Translations under genes and position numbers: made by a program
The notes under the pieces: model-generated
The model's input: the letters and a program-made list of their open reading frames with translations, nothing else
Database searches by the model: none
What the model was told of the DNA's origin: nothing
Source of the DNA: Chondrus crispus
Lineage: Eukaryota; Rhodophyta; Florideophyceae; Gigartinales; Gigartinaceae
Reading direction: 5' to 3'
Assembly (NCBI RefSeq): GCF_000350225.1
Contig: NW_005179241.1
Span: 90,440 to 154,439 of the forward strand
Length of the DNA stretch: 64,000 nucleotides
Shown here: one piece after another, positions 20,331-30,850 of the stretch
Layout of the letters: every line of letters starts with the position of its first letter
Numbering within the stretch: position 1 is the first letter of the stretch

Positions 20331-23118
20331 AAGGAAATAGATCGTCTGGTAGACGACCGACGATCGTCGCAAAAAGACTTCAGACAAGCATGCGAGGAGG
20401 CACAAAACGACGGCCCGTGTCGCGGGCTGTTCGCAATTGAGGGCGAGCCGAAGAAGCAACACCGTGTCGCAAGCTCACGGTATCACGCGAGCAATTACAC
20501 GACTGACTTCGTCATCGACGAGAAGGTTAATGTGTCAACACAATCAGAAAGGATGGGTTTCACCTCGTGCACATTCGTTTCGTCCCACGAGCGACCTATG
20601 TACCCGCCTACCTCCCAAGTCCTTCTTTCTCTTCTTTTGCTTTTGTTTTGTTTTCGTTTTCTGTCTCTTTCCTTTTTTCGTTTCTTTTGTGACATGCAGG
20701 GCACAGACCCCGAACTACGGGGAGCGGAAAGAAAGCCGCGCGACGTGCGCCGGTCGACGTCCTTGCCAGGAAGACTTACGAACCGACGATCGCCACTAAT
20801 CTACGACGCGTTGGTTCAAGCGGAGACGGAGAGCCAAGTGTCTGTTCGTTTTACAAGGACGCCAAATTGCGAGACTCCCTGTGCCTGTCAGGAATAATGT
20901 GCTGCGTGAGGAGCTGGAAGGATGTCCGAAGAACATAAAAAGAATATGTATATACATGTATACAATGCAGTGACTGGAGTCACGCACGAAATCGAAGGAG
21001 CGGATTGCTGTGGCTCGTCGGAATGGGGGATGTCGTGGCACAAGCAAGGGTGGAAACTTTCGGTCCGTCAGCGTCGTAAACCACCTGGTAAGGTGCGCGC
21101 GTTAACGCACGAAACTATACTGCACTGAGTAGGTGAATTGTTCGCTCGCCGTTTCCCTACATTGATAACAAAAATCGGCTCGCCGCCGTTACTGAGGAGG
21201 TCACTTTTCGTGGCATCTCGTTCGAAGAAAACAGTATTCGTCAAAGACAGGCGTGTCATGAAGTGATACGAGCTCCGGCGCCCTTTACGAATCTTTTTAT
21301 TGTTGCAGTGTCGACGCCAGGGAGATTAGAACCATGGCCACCGATTTCTGTTGACGGTCGCGGACACGAGTGGCCTCGGTCGCACGCCAACCGAACGAGG
21401 AAAAGAATGAGGATTTGTCCCCACACCCCGCCTACGTAGCACTCTCGAAGTTCAGAAGCTGGTAATGATTTCCGAGAACGGATGTCTGAAATACTTCCCG
21501 CAGTGTCCCCCGACGGTTAGGAGGGTAACCACAAAATGGACGTCTCGTTCAAATCCCGACTACAGGCTGAGGACACTGCCAAACACCTGTACACGTGTCA
21601 ATTTCGTGCACGACACTTTGTCCTTGCAAGGCTTAAATTGCGATGAAGCCTCTGAGCCAAGGCCCAGAACTCTGTGACTCCCGTCGTCGACGTCGACATT
21701 TCGAGACCTGCGTATCAGCGACGACGAAAGGGAAATGACGGCGCCGACTTCGCGCCGACGACGCGGTGGTGGTCAGAGGACATAATAGAGGATACATTGA
21801 CACCACTTCATTTCACATGAGGCAACCACGAGGACAACTCGACGACAACGTCAAAAAGGAAAGAGAGACTGTAAGGACAGTGTAGCTCGAGAACACGGCC
21901 CCACTGGCTGCAATGGATATAAGGCCAAAGCAACCAAACCTCGGGGACGCCGCACACTTCGGTGGGGTCGGCTCCGTAAGAACAACAAGTGCTCGACGAA
22001 GACAGACGCGTTCCCAGGCGACGCAAGTCTAGCCGCGCCTTCAAAAATTTTATTGGGGAATGTAGAAACGTGAATTAACGAGACAACCCGGATCGCGAGG
22101 TGTAAACCTCCTAAGATCGGATACCGGGAACAATGAGGTAGAGAAAAAAATGTTACGACAAAGTAGCTGCTGAGACGTGGACGTCAATTGACATGACGTT
22201 GGTGGGTCGAAAGGGAAGTGCAAATATAGAGAGGACAACTGGATAACGCGCACATGGTCACTCACTGCCAGTGAACAGGGAAGAGCGCGCCGCGCTCGCT
22301 TTAATGACGTCCTCGCATACGGCGATTGCTACGAGGATCCCGTGTACCCGTCGCGACACTCCCAAGACACTCGCCACGCGAGGTCGACGCACAAGGTGGA
22401 AAGGAACATTTAAAACATTCTTACAAGGTTCGCGTGCCAGGCGCGGGAAAGGAGGAGCGAAGGCCACGCCTTAGAGTGAAGGGATTACACAGTACTCCCC
22501 CCCTCTGACGGCGCGCAGAACTTAAGGAAAATCAGGGAACTCGAGGACGGTTTGACGCCGTCATTTTGAGATGGGGAAGTTGCTGGACGCGGTGAAAAAG
22601 AGGAGGGCATCGTAGTAGGTCTAGGCTGAGGTCGGTCACGGCCCCGACAGTCGAACAAGACATCTACGCATCTGCCGCACAGCGCTCGCTGAGCGCGCCC
22701 AAGGAATGGAATACCCAGGGTATTGTCAATGCCACACCGCTCGAAATGGGTTGGAGGTGAAGTAGGGCTCTCGCTGTCATACTACCTGCAGATATTTGTT
22801 GACCTGATTGGAAAGGAGGGAAAGCCGCGCCAGGGCTGCGGTAAAGAGGAGGAATTTGGGAAAAAGAGGAGGAAATTGGGAAAAAGAGGGGGAGATTGAC
22901 AGAAGATGATGTGCGAACGCAAGGGCGGGGTGCATAAAATAAGAGGAGGAAGTCTACGGACCAAGAGGTGACCGGAGACGGATGGAGGCATGTTGCAACG
23001 AAAATGAAAAAGGAAAAAAAAAGAGGAGGAAGCTGAGGAGGAGAGAACGCATATTTACTCTCACAAGAGGGGTAATGAGGCGAAAAGGGGTCATGAGGGA
23101 TCGGCCGTGAACAGCAGA
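20331..23118. other. No recognisable gene
   Basis: Frames here are short and none resembles a known protein. A long pyrimidine tract ending GACATGCAG (20620-20699) looks like an intron 3' end, so fragments of an intron-containing gene may be present. A purine-rich block of GAGGAGG and GGGAAAAAG repeats lies at 22840-23040, just downstream of the aORF of element B. Confidence 0.4.
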
Positions 23119-24971
23119 TCAACGGGACGGAGCACCGGAGCCGCTTTCCTTCGGCAGAGAGGTGAGGAGATGGGCAAGGACGCGTAGGTCCTCCAGAGTT
23201 GCACCCTGCAGCGCCTCTGCCTCTACGCCATGGGCCCGGAGAAGTCGATGATAGACGCCTGAGGCGGTGTTATTTTCTTTGGGAACTGAGGGTGAAGGAA
23301 GAGCCAAGGCAGGCGTGACGGGTGGCTCCTCACGTACAGGGGAAGTCTGATGTGGGGTCGGACCCACGTCAGACGGCGGCACTTCCCGGACTGATAGGGT
23401 TTCGGTTGAGTTTGTTGAGGGAAACACGACGCGAGGAGGACTTTCGCGTGTGGATGGACCCACCGGAGGGGGCGTGGCAGTGAACGAGCCGGCTGAGGTG
23501 GAATTGCAGGCAAAGACGGCTCGGTGAGACAAGGCGTTGGGGACTGTTCGTCCGGCGTGGAAGGTTGGACCGCGGAACGAGGAGACGAAGGGCCGGACGG
23601 TCGAGAGCACACGCTCTCTGCACGAGGGTCCACGCATCGCTCGGGAACCGCTTCGGGAATGGGGATTTGATTCCCGAACTGTCGACTCAGTCGAGCTTCT
23701 GAGGATGAGCACAACGTCGACGTCCAGGGGTTAAACCAGACGAAGTCGCCCGCTGCGCTGTGACTACGTCCGGGAGAAAAGGAGGGACGTCGCTTTGCGA
23801 AGGAGCGGGAAGAGTTGTGAGGGGGAACGCTGTCCCAGTCGATCTGCCTAATTTTGTCGAGCAGCGAGTGCAACTCGAGGTCGGTGTCGCCGCCACCCAG
23901 GGGGACAGCGTAATCCAGAAGGCACATGAGCTCAACGAGCTTCGGGGGAAGGTACCACAGACGCCAACAATCATACGGCTCCCAAAGCAAGGTGCCAGCG
24001 ACCTTCACGCACCACTCGGTCATGAAGACAACCCACAACCCGTGTCGGGGGTCGTTCAGGTGGCTGCCGAAGTATGTAAGGATGGGGCCCAATTCCGACC
24101 AAAATCCTTGGCAGACTTCAAACTGACCGCACCATGAGGGAAGCTGCTGGTATGGGTTGACGTAGTGTGACCGCGCGATCTCCCCCGCCTCGATCATTTG
24201 GTATGCCAGGAAGTATCCTGTGTCCGACCTCATTTTGCGCTCGTACCGAACGGTGTGTTGGAAGAAGAAGAGGTTCCCGCGTTTCATGCACCGGAAATTA
24301 ACAGGGAGAATCGCACGCGTCCACGACATTGCGTCATTCGTCACTGTCAATTGGTTATGCCATAAGCGGTTCGCTTCCAGTACGGGGTCACCATGGGCCC
24401 AACTGAGGAGACTGCCAAGATAATGGTGCTCGCCCTCCGTGCGGAATCTCCACGTGTCGCAGCCGAAGGAAGGAGGAATAAGGGTGTCGGTCAAATGGAG
24501 GTCAAGCCGGGCGAGTACAGTGTCCATGAATCGCAGGGACAAGGTGCGACGGCCGCGTGGAGAGGAGTGACGAAGGATGGAGGTAGGAATGGCAATGCGG
24601 GCGCGCCAGTCAAAAGTGCGAATGGCTTGTAGGGGTAGTTGACCGGATAACATGCCAGCGCCGTCTGCAAAACTGTGTTCGATGGCAGCAACATCGCGGA
24701 CGCCCACAGGGGAGAACCACTGGAAAGAGGCAAATAGGGAAGGATGTTCACGCATGGATTTGTCTTGTAGCTTCTCGAGCGAGGGGTATCGACGGGCTAC
24801 CCAAGAAGAATGGTAGCCCGGATGGAAGGCCGGTTCGGTAGGGTTGGTAACAGGAGGTAGACGGGGTATGGAAGGAAGACCCCGGGGCACTTCGGGCTTG
24901 CAAGGAAACCCCACACCGGGACGCTTACGGGTGGCACTATCGTCCGAGTGTTCCGACGGAGAAGGAAGCAT
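23119..24971 (-). pseudogene. Antisense ORF (aORF) of gypsy element B, frameshifted
   Basis: This is a homologue of the ORF at 5709-7496. Shared blocks are FSPVGVRDVAAIEHSF, CDTWRFRTEGE, AMSWTRAILPVNF, RYERKMRSDTGYFLAYQ, YQQLPSWCGQFEV and VVFMTEWCVKVAGTLLWEPY, in the same order and spacing. The initial frame runs 24971-23223. From about 23700 the other frame (to 23119) gives the better C-terminus, with TLEDLRVLAHLL resembling the end of copy A, so one frameshift is likely. It starts 125 bp from the LTR at 25097 and reads away from it. The pol gene that should lie to its left is missing. Confidence 0.7.
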
Positions 24972-25096
24972 GGTATTTTCGTCTTACCCTTGTAAGAACG
25001 CCGCGCAGAGTGATTGATGACTGGGAAACACGGTAAGGAACGGCAGGAGATTATACGATGGCTTGGCGCTGTACAAGGGCGCTCAGGAGGGGGATA

Positions 25097-26151
25097 TGTA
25101 GTGCAATAATGGGCTCTACAGGGGGGTGAAAAGGAAGGAAAATATTTGGATTTGGATATGAAAAGTAGTCCAGGTTGGGGGGGGACACACGTGTGAATAA
25201 TTGCACAGTTTTAATTTTTAATTATTTTATTTAGTTAATTAGTTGGCATTAATTTTGCTGACACTAGATTAGATCTAGGATCTAGCGCCGCGAGCTACTG
25301 TAGTGGCTCCGGCGGGGCGATATATACCTTAGACCTCTGACCACCAAGTCAGTAAAGGTAACCCGAGTTGCCGGAGTTGAATGTCGCCTTGGTCGAAGTC
25401 CGTCTCTACCAAGACGCTCCCTTTTACCTAAGCCTACGGCATCCTCTATCGCTCGGGGGTTCCTTTTCTTTTTTCTTTATTCCCTATCCTTTTCTATCTC
25501 TAATTCTACCTATTTTTCCCTTATCTTGTGTTGGTGCCATCGGCCTCGGTTGCGACCGAACCGGTGTAGGTGTTTCGAGCCATCGGGCGGCACAGTTGAC
25601 GTAGCGCTGCTACTGTGACCCATTTTCCGACGGAGACTGTTGCAACGACGTCTCCCTCGAAGGCCTCCGTCGTAGTACGAGCCAGTGTTGGTACCATCGG
25701 TGTCGGTTGCGACCGAACCGGTGTAGGTGTTTCGAGCCATCGGGCGGCACGGTTGACGTAGCGCTGCTACTTTCATTTCTTCCCGTCGGGCTGCGTTGCG
25801 ACGCCCCCGTCGAAGGCCTTGTCGCGTCACAAGGTGTCGAAGAAGCTCAACGAGCATTGGCCTTACAACCCAGTGGAACCGGGGTACCTACGTACGCGCC
25901 CCACCCCACACTCGTCGAGCAGATCTCTTCGCAAGTCTCTACCACACCGATCCTGGGCCGGGCTGTTTCTCTGTGCCCCCCCCCCTATCAGGGATCCGAG
26001 CTACTACGAGTCGCAAGCTCGTTTAAACGGAGAAGGGAGAGTCGGACACTCCGTAGCGCTGTGCCATCGGCAGATCTTCTTTTTGCTGTTGTTGTTGTTT
26101 TTGCTGGACCATCGGACCGCGGTCTCTGCCTGACAGGCGCATTGAACTACA
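25097..26151 (+). repeat. LTR of gypsy element B (right end approximate)
   Basis: It begins TGTAGTGC after a purine tract AGGAGGGGG, like the 3' LTR of element A. It has a CACGTG box (25185), an AT-rich core (TTTTAATTTTTAATTATTTTATTTAG region, 25208-25250) and a TATA-like GATATATACC at 25319. A 157-bp tandem duplication is inside (25529 and 25686, both starting TGTTGGT). The end at ACTACA (26151) is a guess from the terminal CTACA of other copies; no primer-binding site was recognised after it. Confidence 0.5.
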
Positions 26152-26415
26152 TAAGTGGTCTTCCGACCTAGATTTAGCGTACAGGAGACCCCACCTAGAA
26201 ACTACGTAAGTGGAAACGGACTACATCAGTGGTCTCTGCAACGTAAGTTTATTTAGGTGCTGTAGCGTTTTCTATTTTTTGTGTTAAGTTCGGTCGGTCC
26301 CGGGGCGAGCAGAATCGGATCGACAAGGGCGTCGAGGATCCCGCGAGGTCCTCGCACCTGAAGCCAGGCCAATACGGCCACGGATCCCGCAGGTCAAGAA
26401 TCCCCGACGGGGATT

Positions 26416-28635
26416 GAAGCCGACAAGGATAACCTATCCTACAGGTTCGAGAAGATCGGCGAGGAAATTCGCCAAGAGATGACGAAAAATCTCGAGGCTG
26501 AATTAGCCCTCGTCCGGAAGCAACTGGAGTTGCAAGCGTCCGAGTTACACACGGTGTTAGGAGAGCTATCGGCTCGAGTGGATCTCGTCGAGAAGGAGCG
26601 AGGTGATGCGACCAACGGTCTGGAGCCGTAGGTCCTAGCTTCGTTGAGACTTTCAGTCAAGGACGCAAGGCGCAACGCGAATCAAGCTTTGGAGTCCGTA
26701 GGAAAGCTTAGAAGCAGTATCGACGACAGGTTTGACCGCGTCGCTCATCGTCTCAAGAACCTTGAACAGGCCGCCGGACAAGAGCCGCTCCCTACGGGTC
26801 GAGAAGGCGATCGTCGATCGAAGACGGACAAGGCCGCTGTACAGCAGATTTCCAAGTCGAAGAGTTCGAAGAAGAACCTGCGGTGAGGGAGCAAGAGTCA
26901 CTGTAGTGACGAGCCGGAGAACCAAGACTCAATGTCAGAGTCAAAAGGTCCATCCGAAGATGATGGCGACGGTTCGTCGAACCATTCAGGCGATTCCGAA
27001 CATCGTTCAGAGGAAGGACACAGAATTTCGGGAAGCAGGAAAATTTCCTCCAGACGGGGCGGGATCACTTCGTCCGCTTCGCAGAGAAACAAGGACGCTG
27101 AGCCAGAGGACGTCGCTACGCGACGCGGGCCGCGTTGGGAGGAGTTGGAGGAGCTGAATCCGACCAACTACCTCTTCAAGAAGTCGTTATCGTACCGGAC
27201 GTACCGTCTGAGAAACCCGCAGAAATATTTGTCGAGTTCTCAGCGGACCGCCGTGCGAAAAATTAGGAGAGACATACCACCGAAGGTAAAGAGGGACAAC
27301 ACGCTTTCTGGAGAAGACGGGGTCCTTGTGTTGGATTTTTTGGCCAAGTTGGTTCAGGAATTTGATACGCAGGAAGTGAATGAGGGTCAAGCAATTCGCT
27401 TGCTGCCCGAGTTCCTTGGAGGCATCGCCTTGAGACAGTACACTTCTGTGTCACATACGGCCGGATCCCACCATACGAAGGTGTCAGTCTGGCCGGAGGC
27501 CGTGCAGTGGTTATTGAGAAGTTTCGCCACCGATGAGGCGATCCGCCAAGCCGTTCTCGCGTTGCAAGAAGTTCACCAGAGACCGTCTGAAGACGAGATG
27601 GAATTCTACATCAGTTTGACATACGCTAGTAATGGATGTGGAAATGTCTATTCAATGGAAGAGCAGATGACTATGTTCATCGAGGAGCTAGATTCGAGCA
27701 TCAAGCCCATGGTGTCTCAGTATCGTCAAGATAATCGGGACATTTTGTTTCTAAGGCTGGTAAACTACGCTAAGGCGCATGGCTCGGCGAGCCGCGCCAA
27801 GGAGAGGAAGACTAAAAAGGTCACAATCCAAGCACCAGCGACGCTGAGAGCGTGGAGCAAGCCGAAGGCACCTCACCCGATTCGGAAAAATCGCGCCGCA
27901 GTTCATCTGGCAGATTTAATTTCAGGGTCGGAGGGATGCAGTGCGCAAAGGAGCAACGAAACTTATTATGACGGTGCTTTTGTCGCCGGAGGCGAATTTT
28001 ATGAGCCATCGGAGGGCTACGGACACGGAGAATACGGGGGGAGTGAGACGTCAACTCTACAGACGCCCACGTGCGCGACGGAGTCTTACAGCGACACCAC
28101 GGATCCCGTATTAGCATTCCAAGGGCGCGGCCACACGCCGGCGCCTGGCCTCCCGATGGAGGACAGAGGTACCCAGTTCTGACGTCCAGGCTGGACAGGA
28201 AGGCCGCAGGTCAACGGACGGCCGAGGCAGCAGTACCCCGTCAAGAAGCATGGGCTCATATGCTTTCATTGCTACGACAAGGGGCACGCCGCGCACAAGG
28301 GCATACTTTCCCTTCGGGAAATGCACAAGGTTCCGGGGAACTACGAGGCGTTGTCTCCGATGGAGAGATTGGGGATTCCCTCGAACAATTATTTGAGGGT
28401 CAAAAATTGCTTCGATTCTCGGACAGCGAGCACACCGAGTGCCTTCGCCGACGGGTCGAACCGACCGTCAAGAGGGCCATCCGCGGGCCCTGGTCGGAGG
28501 ATAAGAAGAACCCGCAGCAGCAGAAAAACTAGAAAGGGGAATCTCGCATGGGTCACGAGATGCACAGGGTCGACGTACTGTGCCCGGGGCTCAGCCCCGT
28601 TCCCCGTCTCTAAGGGAAAAATTAGGCCTCGATGA
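26416..28635 (+). pseudogene. gag: Gag of gypsy element B, with in-frame stops
   Basis: One frame reads from at least 26416 to 28635, crossed by TAG at 26629 and TGA at 26884 and 28180. The N-terminus is a coiled coil (FEKIGEEIRQEMTKNLEAEL). The capsid-like core holds LFKKSLSYRTYRLRN and RSFATDEAIRQAV, matching the Gag of elements C and D (YRTYRLEN, TYATDEVISDAV). Close to the end is a zinc knuckle CFHCYDKGHAAHKG whose last cysteine is replaced by glycine. Gag packages the RNA into virus-like particles. The copy is defective. Confidence 0.75.
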
Positions 28636-28647
28636 GGAGGTTTTGGA

Positions 28648-28847
28648 TTGGTGGATAAGCCGAAGGGGCCGACTCAAGTCAAGAAAATCTTGAGTCGACT
28701 CAGGGATCGTCCGCTGGAAGACATTCGGAGACCCTGGTACAGGGTTAGGCGAAGGGAGTGTCCCGAGAAGATTTTGGTTCTTGGGCGAAAAAACTACAAA
28801 TTTTACGCGGATATCGGACCAACGGTTGCATTGATGAGCCGGGTGTT
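28648..28847 (+). pseudogene. pol: Start of Pol of element B, truncated
   Basis: The frame contains LGRKNYKFYADIG, matching RRNYKVYADLG near the start of Pol in element A, and should continue into the protease DTGAG. Instead it breaks at 28848, where an LTR-like sequence of another element begins. The rest of this pol is not in the window. Confidence 0.7.
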
Positions 28848-29407
28848 TGTAGTATAATCACCCCCAACGACGAGGGCGGAATTCTGAAAGTTCGGAAAGA
28901 CCCCGATCGGCGGGAAGATAGAAGCACGGCCCACCCACGGTACCGACCACGGGCTCGAGGTAGCGGTGGCAGAGCGGGATCGGGGAAGACGCGCGCACGC
29001 GCGAGCGGTTCTACGCCTCGAAGCCCCGGAGCGGTACTGGGTGACGATCCAGTACCGACGGGCGGAGGCGGAGCCGGCTCGTGGGCGTGCTGCGCGCGCC
29101 CTCAACCCGCGCGCGGTGCTACTCTTTGGTAACGAACGGAAGTACCTAAAAGTAAGCGGGCGGACCAAGGTGGAAGATCCTTGACAAGTCCGTGCTTGTC
29201 GTCCTCCACCGCCGCCGGTCCGCCTATATTTAATATACAGAGTAACCTATCAATAATATTACAGTAGTGCAGGTCGGCCTGCACTGTAGCGCTGTCAGCC
29301 GTCGGGGCTGGCAGCACAAGTGTCGTACACGTGGGTGCGCGCGCCCCCGTACACGTGGGGTACACGTGTGGGCGCGCACTGAGGTACTGTAGAGCTCGGG
29401 CTCTACA
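28848..29407 (-). repeat. LTR of gypsy remnant E (minus orientation)
   Basis: On the + strand it begins TGTAGTATAATCACC, resembling the LTR edge of element C (TGTGGTATAACTACC), and ends GCTCTACA. It has three CACGTG boxes between 29325 and 29370 and an AT-rich core with TATATTTAATATACA near 29224. No target duplication is visible and its sequence differs from the LTR of element D, so its own partner has been lost. Confidence 0.5.
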
Positions 29408-29724
29408 GTTATAAATCTAATCTAAATCTAATTCAGGGAGGGAGATATGCTAAATGGCCCCCCTCTCAAGTGTGGACGTCTGCGTCCACATGTGCTTGCA
29501 GAACCGACCGTATTGTGCCCCCCTTCCCGGGACATCGACTCCTCTAGTTCGTTTTCACCACCGTCCTCCTCTTCGCAAGCCTTTCCCCTGGCGGTGCGCG
29601 GCCGTCTGGCGTTGGGCCAGCCTCTCCTCCGCGGCTTTCCCGCTTTCCCGGCGCCTCCTACTTGCTGTTGCAGCCTTCCTGATTTACCGTCCCGCGATCA
29701 TCCCGTGCTGCAGGGTGTCCCAGC

Positions 29725-30143
29725 ATGTCCGTCGTTACCCCGAGGTCCCCTTCGCCAGCGTTCCCAATCCGTCGCACTAAATCTTCGTCCTTTTCCTCCC
29801 CTGCGTCCCTTGTCCCCTCATCCGATACGGGGCGCGAGGCGATGCGGGAGGAGGGCATGAGCAGGTCGCGCGACGAGAGCTCCGTCGTTACGCCGATCTC
29901 TACCAGCTCCCCTCCCCGGCGGTGGCCTTCCTGGCTATCATAACGTCGTCCCACGCGTCCAACTTCTCGAAACACCCGACGTCCGCCATGCGTTACTTGT
30001 ACTACAGGTCCGACCGCGCGCCGTCAGCGACAACGCTCTTGGCCACAGCATCATAGAGAACGGGTCCCGTGAAATTTCGAATGCGCAGCTCGCCCATTTC
30101 GTCTTCCGTGGCGATCGACCGATCGCTATCCCAGCTCTCTCGT
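29725..30143 (+). pseudogene. aORF fragment of remnant E
   Basis: Short frames on the + strand match the N-terminal block of the aORF in element B. The segment VSDNALGHSIIENG (about 30027-30068) aligns with VRDVAAIEHSFADG, followed in both by a QL motif and an AIP motif (30100-30140). The rest of the aORF and nearly all of pol are absent. Its position next to an LTR and opposite to gag follows the rule seen in elements A and C. Confidence 0.5.
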
Positions 30144-30230
30144 AGAGCCTTGTGATGATGGGGCCATGTCATGGCTTGACACTACCTTCATCCCAGGCTG
30201 TCATGGGGGCGTCACGCGTGTTATTGTTGG

Positions 30231-30830
30231 CTATTCTCTGATCGTCTCACCCCGCCCAATGGGGTGGGCCAGGGGTACGACGTGATCGCCCGAGGTCCTT
30301 CCTGCCCGTCTTGCACGCTTTCCGTGTCGCTGCCCGTGGTTGCTCGCGTACGCCGGTTTCGACTCCTCCTGTCGTCGCTCCTTTCCCGCGTTCTCGCCGC
30401 GCGTCGGTCTCGGGAGCCGTGATTTGCCGTATGTGGTGCGAGGTCTCGTTCTTCCCCCTTCGTAGAGACACGCGTTCTTGGCCAAGAACGGTAGGCGCGC
30501 GACGAACTCACCAATCCGGACGTACAGTTTGAGCTCGCCGAGGGCCTTCATCGACCCATTCGAAGCGTCGATGAGCGGCGGGCTCCGCGCGGACTGGATG
30601 GCAGCGCGCCACGGTTCTGCCACACAGCGTAGGTGGATCAGATTTGGGCCGGCGCCCGAATCTAGAACCGGCGTGATGGCGCGCATCATCGCGCGTCGTT
30701 GTCCGACCGTTGCGGTGACCTTACAATTTTGCTTCTTGAAGAAGCAAATTGCCGCTTCGTCCGTTCGGCTCTGCGATTGCGCGCCTACGAGAGCGGTTGA
30801 CGGGGTGCCTTGTTTATTGAGGCTTAGCAC
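30231..30830 (-). pseudogene. pol: Protease region of gypsy element D, truncated
   Basis: The frame has ICFFKKQNCKVTATVGQ and the protease active site LDSGAGPNLI, both shared with element C. It starts in the -1 frame relative to gag, overlapping the gag stop codon. Reverse transcriptase, RNase H and integrase are missing; after about 200 residues the sequence runs into unrelated frames and remnant E. Confidence 0.7.
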
Positions 30831-30850
30831 GGGGAGGATCGTCGAAGCCT

